From: Aplectana chamaeleonis
Taxonomy: Eukaryota; Nematoda; Chromadorea; Rhabditida; Cosmocercidae
Assembly: GCA_029168955.1 (NCBI GenBank)
Contig: JAPDOI010000289.1
Coordinates: 497,001 to 561,000, forward strand
Length of the DNA: 64,000 nucleotides
Reading direction: 5' to 3'
The first letter of the stretch is position 1; the number at the start of each line of letters is the position of its first letter. The position numbers and the translations under genes were made by a program. Under the pieces are notes generated by a model. The model saw nothing but the letters and a program-made list of their open reading frames with translations, was not told the origin of the DNA and searched no databases. Below are positions 1-9,702 of the stretch, in pieces.

Positions 1-1279
1 AATTTAAGCTCCTGAATTAGTCGAATATTCGAACAAACTCTGAAAATGAATTCCCGAATGAATAATAACTCGATACTGTTCCAAGTCCAGTCAGCACGGA
101 TCGCACTGACCGTTTTAGTCCCCTCCTGACGGTTCAGATTGCTTTAGCACGAACTCGATGCGCATATGCTATAACTCTACGCGGAGTGTTTTGGATAACG
201 GTCTGATGTAAACGCGAACAAAAACTACAATTTTTTAAGTTAGCCAGGAAGATATGATTGGGCTCTTTGAAATTTGCTAGCCCTCTTTAAATTCAGTATT
301 CAGCACAAATTTTGAAACATACTGTCTAAGAGCATAAATGGCATTTCGCTTTTGTGGCCTTTGAAGAGTTTACAGGGTCTTGAAAAGTCATGGAGTTTCC
401 CTTTTATTTTGACAGCTCGCCCTTTTTAGTCTCCTACAAACTTCCATCAATGGTTGTTCTATTATAGAGTAGGGGATTGCCGTCAAGTAACGTGGTTCCT
501 GAATGCTGATCGGGAGCGGAGTACTCGGACATTGGTGGGTATGTTCCCGAGAACGACTCCGGAACTTCCCTCGAAACAACTGGGAAACTTCTCCCAATTG
601 AGGGCAGGCGGAGGGGACCTCCGGCCAGCAGGTCTCCCCTTGTTTTCCTGATCGCCTGTCTTCCCCATGCTGTCGTAACCCAACATCTGTTATTCATTGA
701 TTGATCAAGAATCAGCTTGCGAAAACTCGCTGTTTTCGAAAGTTTTCTATTCGTGGAAAACTGGAATAGGTCCCAAAAATATTCACAGCTGACGACAGGT
801 TACTGAGAAGCTTATTATCTCCTCTGAAATCCAAACAGAGCTACTTTACGCAGTGCTTGAGTGGAAAATCTGTCCCCTCTTCTTGCGAACTGCGAGACCG
901 CCTCGAGACTAGCCAGTTTGCGTCAGCGTATACGCTGCGGCTTTGTTTGCGCGTTCATAATGCCCGGGGGGATGCAGAGGGAACAACCGTGATGCCCACT
1001 TCTCCCCCCCCCGCGCAATCGACTAATACGAACGTGTTTCGTTGTGTGTAATTCGTGGGGAGAGGGGCGAGACGTACCCCTGAAGGGGACGACTTGCCCA
1101 TCTTCCCTCGACCGAGTGATAACGACCAAATCATGTCTATTGTCCTCGGAAACTTCCCCACAAATATCTGAGGAGAAATTATTCTCCGAACCTTGATTAA
1201 GAAGGTCTTTCTGGAATTCTCTTCTTACTTGTACATACATATAATGTTCAAGAGTCCCATACTCGCAAAAGCGTTCTGG
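1..1279. other. No gene recognised; repeat traces
   Basis: Short open frames on both strands around 430-700 and 860-1240 overlap one another and match no family I know. The first 60 bases carry TTCGAAT-type words like the arrays elsewhere in the window. Bases about 90-190 resemble 46,095-46,200 (both have a GCACGGATCGC word and a later GCTATAAC word), so this is probably a dispersed repeat. Confidence 0.4.
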
Positions 1280-1283
1280 TTAA

Positions 1284-1737
1284 AGGCAGTGTCAACGAAA
1301 AATCTCGTTCTCGAGGTTTAAATGTCAAACACTGAGTTGGCAGATGCTGGGGAGGATAGGCTCGAAGACATCAGCGAAAACGGGCCAGAAATCAATAAAA
1401 GCGGCTCTGAAAGTCATCCCGTTGCGCCTGCCTGTCCTGGTCCACCCCCATTCGGACGAGCTCGTGGCGCCGCGCACGATTTCAATTGCCAAGCAACTCG
1501 GATGCGTCCAGCCTGGCCGATTCGCGCACATTCCGCGGTTAACGCTTGCTTGCTGAACGTTTGCGGAAACTAGCAGGGCCAGTAAGCTCGTCCATGCCCT
1601 GAACGTTAGGAACCGTTATTTTAGCTTATGCTGAACGTTTTTCTCCTCTGTTCTTTTTTTGCTAATAGTTGCCGCACGACCAAACAACACCTTTTTTGTT
1701 TTGAACTCGGGTATGATATTCATCGTGAACACTGCCT
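1284..1737. mobile_element. TTAA-type MITE, family F1
   Basis: The left end reads TTAA then AGGCAGTGTCAACGA, and the right end reads ATCGTGAACACTGCCT then TTAG. These are inverted copies of the F1 terminus (AGGCAGTGTTCACGAT) seen many times in the window. The length of 454 bp fits the other copies (about 450-550 bp). There is no coding capacity. The right target copy has drifted from TTAA to TTAG. Confidence 0.7.
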
Positions 1738-1844
1738 TTAGGCGATCTAACTGAATCTAATCAAAGAAAACTTGAGAGGACACCAGCGATAGTCCACTTA
1801 ACTTGTTTTTGGGTGCTGTTCTTCCAACCTTTCCCTTGATTCAA

Positions 1845-2065
1845 AGGCAGTGTTCACGATTTGATATGTTCTTGGGAAAACTGCAAACATCTGCTTTGTT
1901 CGAAAACAGCTGAAGAACTGAAAGAATTGCGCGGAGAAGAACGCGCTAACAAATTATTAGGGCACAAAGATGCCCATTCGTGTATAGGTGCGACCAAAAG
2001 CAGCGTAAACAGGCTGCTCGGAACGACTTTTTTCCAATGCTACTTTCGCGCGCAGTCGTTTTTAT
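1845..2065. mobile_element. F1 MITE, partial (left end and body)
   Basis: TCAA is followed by AGGCAGTGTTCACGAT. The next 200 bp resemble 36,430-36,650 (shared CAGCTGAA and CAAAGATGCC words, then a GCG-rich stretch), so the two form one subfamily. I cannot see the right end. The sequence after about 2,065 is unlike the 36.4 kb copy. Confidence 0.55.
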
Positions 2066-2964
2066 GAACCGTCTTGCGCGCCAAGATGCTGAAGCTTGCG
2101 CGCAGCCGCGAGGAATTTCTGTATTGAGAGAAGCTTGCGTGCAGCTACTTGGTGGCGGAAAAAGTTGCGTGCAGCGACCGAGGAAGCGAAGAACCCTGAA
2201 CTTGCTTTCTTGCGTTTGAATCGATCGATTAACACCTCCTGGCTAATCTCACTTCCGATAACTTCATCAAGTCATCAATGCACGCATATTATCACTTTTT
2301 TGGAGTACTACATACAGTAATTACATAATTCATATATCTTTCTTGAAGTGAACAAGAATTCAATAGGTCATATTCTGAATACTTCCTCCTGATTTTTTAC
2401 ACCCGCAGCACATTTTGCAATTTTGCTAATTCACCTCCAAAAAAACCATCTTCTGTTTCTCTTTTCACTGACCCTGACTGAAGAACACGACAGTCCCATG
2501 CTCCAGAAGTTTTAAAGAATTGGACTGATAATTTGATTCTCGATTTCCTGGTATGTTGGTGTGAAAGTTATTCCAATTTTTCAAACATTTTTCTCGTTCC
2601 TCTGAATTTTTTTTGACTAGAAGTGTTACACATAGCATTCTGAAACACTTCATTCCTTTATCTGTATTTAAGCATGAGATATGTCACCGCCGATGTAACA
2701 TTCGATTCGTGTCATCTAGTCCTTATTGGGTGGTGGCTAAACTCGTATATAACTAGTATTGCACTTCGCCGAAAAAGGAAACATGAAAAAACTGCTTGAG
2801 AAAAACAATAATTTGTGTGCCAATCTGCTATTGCTGAATGAGCCCCTTTATTCTCTTTTTCGGAGTGAAAATTATTTTCTTTTTTTTTGGCGTGCGTTTG
2901 CCTTCCTCGCTGTCTCTCGCCTCAATCCGCACAAGCGCGCGAGGGAACAGAATTTTGTATTGTT
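2066..2964. other. No gene recognised
   Basis: About 2,080-2,190 repeats a short TTGCGYGCAG word four times within 100 bp, perhaps a decayed tandem repeat. The remainder is AT-rich unique-looking sequence with no protein I recognise and no clear inverted repeat. Confidence 0.4.
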
Positions 2965-3658
2965 AGCATCTCTTGAGTATCCATAGTGAAACTGCTTAGT
3001 ATACCGCCCCGAGCAGCTGGTTCAAGAAAGTCATCCGCTATAGACAGTCGTTTTTTGTAGTTTTTGTACCTTTCAAAACACTCAGTTTTCTTCCCAAAAT
3101 CTAGAAAAGGACCTCATGATCGTGTTCAGAGCCCAGAATAATACCCTTGACAACGTTTGGGTTAAATTACAATTCTCGAACTTTTAATAGAGTGTTAGCG
3201 ATTTCTACTTATACGGATTCTTGACAGCGTTTACTTCCATTAGAGGGGCTCTGGAGGCATTTAAGAAAAATGTTCCAGATGTGACTTGAATTTGTCCCAG
3301 GGGTGATATCTAGTGTGCTGATCATGAGTTCGAGGTTTATTTGTCGATTTTCCAAAGTTTTCGACTTAATTTGTTTAAAGCTTCTCATCGGGAAAAATTA
3401 GAGAGTCCGGAATATCAGATATGGGTCAAAATCTTTCTCTAGGGGTCATTCGGAGCGCTTAACACGAATCTGATGTCCGTTTGTCTGCTCTTCACAGAAT
3501 ACGGCGGATTACGGTGGGTATAAGGTTGTTTGTTCAAGATCTCAGACTTGACTCAAAACTTTTTTGCGGGTTTCATTCAGGGTAAAGAATACGAATTTAC
3601 GTCGATTTGTCGAGTTTCGAGATATAAGATGGGTTTTGCCCGTTCAATGGCATGGAAC

Positions 3659-5454
3659 GGGTGCGCAACTTTAGGATAAAATCAATTAGCGGGACTGTAA
3701 TTAGTGATGGTTCGCGCCTCGACTCAGATTACTAGAAGGCATAATTATCTCTCTCGACTCAGAATCACTCGCACAGTCCGCACAGCGAGTAGTTCGCCAC
3801 AACGCGACGACGGGGCGTTCCTTCATACTCCTCGTCGAGGAGGGTGAGTGGAGTCATTGGCATCGTTCTGAATGTGACGCTCCTAATTGCTCTGCCATAC
3901 GCCATATGGCAGCCATAGGCAAAGGTAGAGGCATGGTAATCTCATTGATTGGTATTAGAAGAAGGTGACAAATTTCGAATGGATACAGATAAAAAACGAA
4001 ACCAGAAGTTATCTCTTGTAACAATAAACAATTGGCGTTTAATTAAATAAATGATTATGGATATGTGGAGCACGAAAATTGAATTACTTGATGGAATTTA
4101 TGGAACTTAGATAAAATAATCATCGAAATGAGTATAATACCTAATCAGATTGCAACAAGTAGAAGATAGAAATGTAATAAACGAATGTGGGTATTTGGAG
4201 CACGGAAATAGAATTAGATTTGGTAAAAGGTAAACCCTTTATTTAAAATAGGTTTAAAAAATATGGCAGGTACCTAGAGTGGGAAAATATTAAGCATTTG
4301 CAAAAAGTGTCAATAAATTAAGTGTAAAAAAATAATTTGCGAAAATAATTTGTTCACCATTGTGGGTGTGAGAACTATCAGGTTAGTATGTGCTAATCGT
4401 AGACCGTTTTACCAACTCAAATGAAGATGCTAGGATATCTCGAGGATGTCGCATCTGTTGCACTTGTGCTCGCATAATTATTCTGTTTTCGAATATTTAA
4501 AGTTATCCTACGCGCAAAAAACCATGCATACATTTTTTTTCGTGTTTTTGCAAAGCTCGGCTTTTTTTGGTGAACAAAAATGTCGGAAGAGCCCTTGAAA
4601 AGCCTTCGGCGCAATTTCAGGGCCTCACATTTTGTAGGAGATGTCAGCAAGCCCGAAATGTTTCATTGTGCACAAAAAAATTGAAGGTGATTTCCACGAT
4701 GCATTCAAATGCAGTGTTCACGATGATTTTCTTTCCCGAGGTTTCCACTCAAAACAACGAGTTGGCAACCAAGTGTAACCGAAAATACGAATAAATAGCG
4801 AGACATTATTCTCTGACCTGGACTTGTTGTCTGATTGGGTGAACATGTTCACGGTGGTGGTCACCGGTGAAAAATGGGGGCTGATCAAAAGAGGAGGATT
4901 ATTTTCGGCAAAATAGTATTAGTTTGGGTCTGAAAGAAAGTACGAAGCAACAGAGAGTAGAGAGTTGCAAAAGATGGGTCCACAAAATATTCCATTGTCA
5001 CAACGAACAGTTCCTGCGAGACTTAGGAGGCGGGGTGAGAATTGAGAATTTCGTGCCCTTCTGGTGCGTTTTTCTTAATTTCTTCGTCACTTCAGTTCTG
5101 CCCGGGGGGAAACAATCGATTCAGCAATTGACCCCAAAATCGAAAATTATCGAGAACACTGCCTTCAAGTAATGTACGCATGTAAAATCCATTGAATGCT
5201 ATTCTAATAAACACATGTGCTGTCAATCCTATACTGGCAATGGATCGGTGACCGTCTGTGGTCCAATCATAATCCGAGAGGCAGCGATTGAGCCTGCATA
5301 ACCCGCCGCGCGGAAATCGCAGCGCGATCTTGACTGTCTGCTCCCTCTCTCGCGGTGGAAGGGGCCTTCTGGCGAGCGAGCCGAGGTGCGAACAGCGTTA
5401 GTGAGTTTATAATTACACCAGTGATCTCTGATTTTATCCTAAAGTCCCTCTCCC
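3659..5454. mobile_element. GGG-ended element with 8-bp duplication
   Basis: CATGGAAC stands immediately outside both ends (3,651-3,658 and 5,455-5,462). The left end GGGTGCGCAACTTTAGG and the inverted right end GGGAGAGGGACTTTAGG match over about 26 bp with a few mismatches, continuing as ATAAAATCA. The homologous copy at 43.9-44.9 kb lacks the insert and has a single CATGTTAC there. An 8-bp duplication with G-rich ends would suit a Mutator- or Merlin-type element; the superfamily is unresolved. No transposase is present. Confidence 0.65.
4709..5164. mobile_element. F1 MITE nested in the GGG-ended element
   Basis: The ends read ATGCAGTGTTCACGAT and ATCGAGAACACTGCCT, flanked on both sides by TCAA. 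The body is the same subfamily as 26,259-26,743; both carry AGGTTTCCACTCAAAAC-like and GGTCACCGGTGAAAAATGGG stretches. The flank is TCAA rather than TTAA on both sides, which suggests an unusual target or matching drift. Confidence 0.7.
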
Positions 5455-5711
5455 CATGGAACCCCTACCGTAGGTAACTGTGAACCTCAGAATTTCGACA
5501 AACGAACCCCAGATTTGTTTTCAGCACCCTATTCAAACCCAAATTTTGAGCCAAATTTGAAGGTTTTTCTAAAAACGCCCCAAAAATGTCTCTTGAGTAC
5601 TCTTGACTTTTCGCAAAGCTTGAAAAGCGCTTATAACTTCTTGGAACAAGCAGCTCGGAGGCGGATACTGCGCAGTTCAATGAAAACAGTAGACTTACGA
5701 CCAGCGTAGAC

Positions 5712-6385
5712 AAAAAAATCACCCGCGTTTTTGTGAGTCCTGATTTTGCTTTTGCTGCTCATCAGCTTTGCTCACCCACATTCCTCTTTGATTGAATATA
5801 TTGATACGCTGCTATTTCGATCGGAGTCAATTAACAATAAGCTGTAAAAAGGGTTACGAATTCTAAGTCATGTAGGCATGCATTGTGAAAACCTGGGGAA
5901 AATAATCGTGCAAAAAACCTGAAGTTAAATAATATGTGAGTGAATGACAGGGAAGGAGCAGGAACAGGGAGGGAGTGGAAAGAGTAGGAAGTTACAATAG
6001 GCCTGACAGCCTTGCTTGCGCCCACAGGGGCTATTGGGTAGAGATGCGCCGCCTGTATTATAGCGACGATCACACATTCAGTATGAAAGAGATGCTCGAC
6101 GTCATTTCTCACTAACAAGGAAATCATAACTAGTGTACGATTGAACTGGGAAAAATGTAATACTACCTGAGAATGTTCAAGCCTGTCATAGTAAATACGA
6201 CTGTGTACCTCGCCTCCAGTCCTTGATCTCGAGAAGTTGAAACCTTGGAACAATAAGTGATTGTAGGTATGATGCCTTTCAGCTACCTTGAACCACCGGG
6301 GATTCTTTCTGAACAAAGCTAAAAACGAATATCGTACTTGTCTTGAAGTCAGGGTTCGCAATAAAAACGAGTTTTGAGTTCTCTT
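5712..6385. other. No gene assigned
   Basis: A 185-codon open frame on the minus strand (5,831-6,388) resembles nothing I know. It is rich in Phe, His, Leu and Arg, and its downstream end runs to the edge of a dispersed repeat. I do not call it a gene. Confidence 0.35.
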
Positions 6386-6720
6386 CATGATAATGTAGTT
6401 TTGGTCATTACAAAAGTAAAAGTAAGTAAAAAAAACCGGGTATTCGCGGGGGAAAAGCTCAAAAACGAGGTATGACCGCTAATTACAAGTGTCGGCCGAC
6501 CCCCTAATTAACGCGATTTTCATTAATCCTTGTTTATCCTGTTTATCTGTTTATTTTGCCCCTAAAGTGATCAGTAGTCTTCGGAAGTGCTCAACAATTA
6601 CCTTAGAAGGAAAATGGAAGACGGCCAAACAGGTTTCTATAGAAATCTCGATACTTGGGGGCGGGGGGACATCAAGCAATAACCTGTTCCTGAGCGTTTT
6701 TATCCAATTTTTTGAGCTCG
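6386..6720. repeat. Dispersed repeat, two copies in window
   Basis: This stretch aligns with about 47,500-47,822 in the same orientation. Shared landmarks are TTTGGTCAT, GGTGTCGGCCGGCCCC-like, TTAATTAACG, and GGGACATCAAGCAATAAC followed by TGTTCCTGAGCG. The copy at 47.5 kb is preceded by a degenerate F1 terminus, so the repeat may be the body of an F1-related element. Confidence 0.6.
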
Positions 6721-6865
6721 TCATTGAGCTCAGGATCGTCCTCTATCGCTCGTATTTGATTTCCCAATCCAAACATCAGAGGCGTGATCAGCCAAGTCGT
6801 CACACTTCCCTAACTGAAATCAGTACCTTTAATTGTGAAAAAGAATTCAAAGCCTTGACCAGACT

Positions 6866-7045
6866 CTGAGAGAACTGGCCGCTGTAGTACCGCAATCGTG
6901 CCGCAGTCCCCATAGTTCCGCAGTCGTACCGCAATGACGATGCAGTGGGCTCGCACTTGTGTCAAATACCGCAATAGCGCCGCAATGATTGCGGTACTAT
7001 TGCGGAGCTACTGCGGCAAAATTACAGTGCTGCTGAAACCAGCCT
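6866..7045. repeat. GATTGCGGTAC palindromic repeat cluster
   Basis: Multiple direct and inverted copies of ACCGCAATCGT-like words (CCGCAATCGTGCCGCAGT, GTACCGCAATGACG, CGCAATAGCGCCGC, ATTGCGGTACTATTGCGG). The edge CTCTGAGAGAACTG recurs inverted at the edge of a second cluster at 13,742-13,900, so the two are members of one family. It has strong hairpin potential and no coding capacity. Confidence 0.6.
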
Positions 7046-7441
7046 TGCCATTTATCGATCCACTCAACCCGGCTTGCCACGTTTCTCATCCACTCGTCTT
7101 CGTCTTTCAGTTCTGTTGGAACGAAAGCGTGTCTCTTGCTTTTCCCAAAATTCATTTCCTCTCTTAGGGAAACACTGACACATTCATCCTCTTCAGTCCT
7201 ATAAGCGTTGATGTTGACGAAGTTTTGAATCATTTTTTTTGCGTGAAAGTTTAGAATCATTTCTTGAACTTAAGAAGCTTTTTGAGTTTTGAGTTTTTGA
7301 ATTTTTTGAGCACATTCGACCACACTTACCTGAATTCATGAGCTTGAATTCTATAATATGCACATTCTGTACCAAGCCGAGGTCCCATAGTTCTCTCGCG
7401 TGTGCTTCCAAGGATAAGCGGATTTTTTTAAAACTTTTTAG

Positions 7442-7965
7442 AGGCTGTGTCCACGATAGAAAGCCGTATTCTAGTTTTCTATGTTTCTCAGTGGGCAAGT
7501 TCTCGATGTAGAGGACTATTGGGAAACGTCTCTATAGAACTTTTGAAAGCCGAATAAAAAAGTTCTTTAAAAAAACCATTTATTATTTATTTACGCCTGT
7601 TGGTGTGTTCTGCGCACTGCAGACAAAACGTCAAACCAAACGTCGCAAATTGTTTTGAGCTTTGAAATTTTTAGGTAAGTGACTTTGCTTTCTGTTTCGT
7701 ATACCAGAAACTCTTGAAAAATAAAGAAAGTTGAATGCTCATGTTTGGATCTTACAATTTCCAGGAATAGAGAGTATAGCACTAGAAACTATGGACAACT
7801 GCCATATGGCTTGGGCGGGGTGATCCAATGGGTCGACTGGTTCACGAGATTTTCACACAATTCCTGACCGTTTTTCGAGTTACTTCCATCCCCACTATTC
7901 TCAGAAGGACCCAAAGTTTACTTTCCTGCGAAAAACGGGCAAGTTTCTCATCATGAGCACTGCCT
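7442..7965. mobile_element. F1 MITE, degenerate left end
   Basis: The right end is clear (CATGAGCACTGCCT then TTAA at 7,966-7,969). The left end is inferred from AGGCTGTGTCCACGATAG. The length (524 bp) is compatible with other F1 copies. Pairing of these two ends is an inference. Confidence 0.45.
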
Positions 7966-8007
7966 TTAAATCGGATTTTGAAAAACGAATGACCATCTCA
8001 CAAGCAA

Positions 8008-8455
8008 AGCTTACAAAGCGTAGGTCGGATCTGCGGAAACAAAACGTATGTCAGTATCTCTTGTCTATAGTAAAACTTTGCAGTACCACGCCCCAAGCTG
8101 CTGGTTGCAAAAAGTTCATTCATTCATTGAGTACGTCGTATAAGACAGACGCTAGAAAAAGTCGCAAAAATTCAGAAAACTTCGAATTACAAGCATATCT
8201 AAGACTTCAGTAAAATTTTAGCGATTCCCCGTTGAAATGACATCGTGGACCTGGCAGTGAGTGTGGTTTTCCCCACGCGCAGATACGCTGACCCCGCTGA
8301 GCTATGAGCTTTGCTAAAATTTCACGATAAGGTGAGGGTATCATCAGGAGTTATTTGGGATGTTTAAAAAAGAAATCGGATTTGCTCAAAACTTGTATGT
8401 AAGGGTATTCTAGGGTGCTGAAAACGAATCTGGGGTCTGTTTGTCGAAATGCTAG
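8008..8455. repeat. Partial copies of the CAAGGG/TAA element
   Basis: Bases 8,008-8,130 match the left end of 43,872-44,929 (AAGCGTAGGTCGGATCT, then AGTATCTCTTG and a CCACGCCCCAAGC stretch). Bases about 8,330-8,455 match an internal part (AAAACTTGTATG, GGGTGCTGAAAACGAATCT). The piece between is different, so this is a rearranged fragment. Confidence 0.5.
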
Positions 8456-9058
8456 AAATACACCTCCTATTAGAAGTACACCTGTCATAGAGGTACACCA
8501 AAAAGACGGGTCTTTGAGAATTAGAAGTACACCCTCTATTTGAAGTACACCTCTAATCGAAGTACAATACCGCCGCTATCCAAGGGAAAAATGGGCAAAG
8601 TGGGCAACTAAAGCGTCTTTCGACCCCAACACTCCTCAAAGTGCTCCGTTTTTAATTTCGAAAGGACCAAAATGTTCAAGGAAAACGCTTTTTTAAAATG
8701 AAGTTAGTTATGAATTTGATAAGGTTATCACAAGATAATGAGCCCATTCGATTAAAAACAACCGCACGCGATCTCTAGCATGGTCAAAATGAAAATGTAT
8801 TCCGCCTTGAAAAATAATGTTGCTCTCAAATTTCGCAAAATATTATCACACTATCGGCTAGATCACGACATGCTGTATATTTCAGCGTCTTCGATATTGA
8901 AAACGGAGCACTTTGAGGTGAGTTGTGGTCGAAAGACGGTTTAGTTGCCCACTTTGCAAATTTCGCCCATTTTTTCCCTTGGATAGCGGCGGTATTGTAC
9001 ATCTAAAATAGAGGCCTGAGGATTAGAAGTGCATGCACCTCTAAAATAGAAAATCCGG
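8456..9058. repeat. AGAAGTACACC array, interrupted by a TA element
   Basis: The array alternates AGAAGTACACC and CTCTATT/CTCTAAT words on both strands. It aligns with 36,244-36,412, where the array is uninterrupted. The break at 8,563-8,999 is exactly a TA-flanked element, giving a clean uninterrupted site at 36,340-36,341. Confidence 0.7.
8565..8997. mobile_element. TA-type MITE, family T1
   Basis: The ends are CAATACCGCCGCTATCC and its inverse, and the inverted arms of over 60 bp continue through GGGCAAAGTGGGCAACTAA and a TCTTTCGACC stretch. TA stands on both sides, and the related array at 36.3 kb has one TA at the same point. At 433 bp it is the shortest of three T1 copies (others 25,158 and 58,250). 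TA duplication suits Tc1/mariner-type mobilisation. No ORF is present. Confidence 0.85.
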
Positions 9059-9655
9059 TATATTAATTAGGTGTTGCAAGTGAAAGGTTTACTCTTCTTT
9101 GGTTGCTGCCCCCCTAAGTTCCCTTCATTAAGTTGAATATTCACTCCACTTGGATGATACCAAATCTATTCACTCTCTGGTCCCTTACCAGAGATTCCCT
9201 CACTTTCAGGCGACACCCACTGATTACCTAAGCCTGTCCGAATGAGACTCTCCACCCACGCGGTCAGCCTGCGCAACGAGCACACATCAAACCTAGTGCA
9301 TACTTCCCGTGTTGCGCGATCGCGACTGTGCATATCAGCAATATCGACTTTCGGTCGATATGGATGACGAGCATTATGTCGCGTCGCTCGTGGCGATAAG
9401 TATGCACTAGGCCTCACGAAGGCATTTTTCAGACGAGCTGACCGACGACTGAGATACAGTTAACTGGAATATTGTTCCCAATTTGTCTGATATTCGTGGT
9501 AATCTATTCGCGAATCCAAAAAAACCTTCGCGGCGGCCGGTCAACACGCCCACCGGCCGCGTGGGCGAGCAGTCTCATTCGAATAGACCTGAATTACCCT
9601 GTGGAAGTAATAAAAATTTTATTAATACTGCTGTGACAAAAAATTGAGTGTAATC
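9059..9655. other. No gene recognised
   Basis: The stretch contains no recognisable protein. A GC-rich inverted repeat (CGGCGGCCGGT ... ACCGGCCGCG) lies at about 9,530-9,562, next to the 3' end of the RTE-type element. Confidence 0.4.
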
Positions 9656-9702
9656 GTCCCATGACTTACTTGACTTAATCGGTTGGCTTTCGCCTGACGC
9701 GG

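Larger units (their letters stand above)
2965..5711. mobile_element. Copy of the CAAGGG/TAA element, split by a later insertion
   Basis: Bases 2,965-3,650 and 5,463-5,711 align in order with the TAA-duplicating element at 43,872-44,929. Shared landmarks include the CCGCCCCGAGC stretch, GGACCTCAT, the TTTGTCGATTTTCCAAAG stretch, and near the right end a CCAGATT..GTTCACCACCC-like stretch followed by GCAGCTCGG. A 1.8-kb element with its own 8-bp duplication separates the two halves. The terminal 40 bases on the left are not recognisable, so this copy is decayed. Confidence 0.6.

Noticed and set aside
923..1240. 105-codon minus-strand frame
   Set aside because: No motif and overlapping frames of similar length on the other strand.
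5831..6388. 185-codon minus-strand open frame
   Set aside because: No recognisable domain; composition not clearly coding; downstream end reaches a dispersed repeat. Length alone is not convincing in 64 kb.
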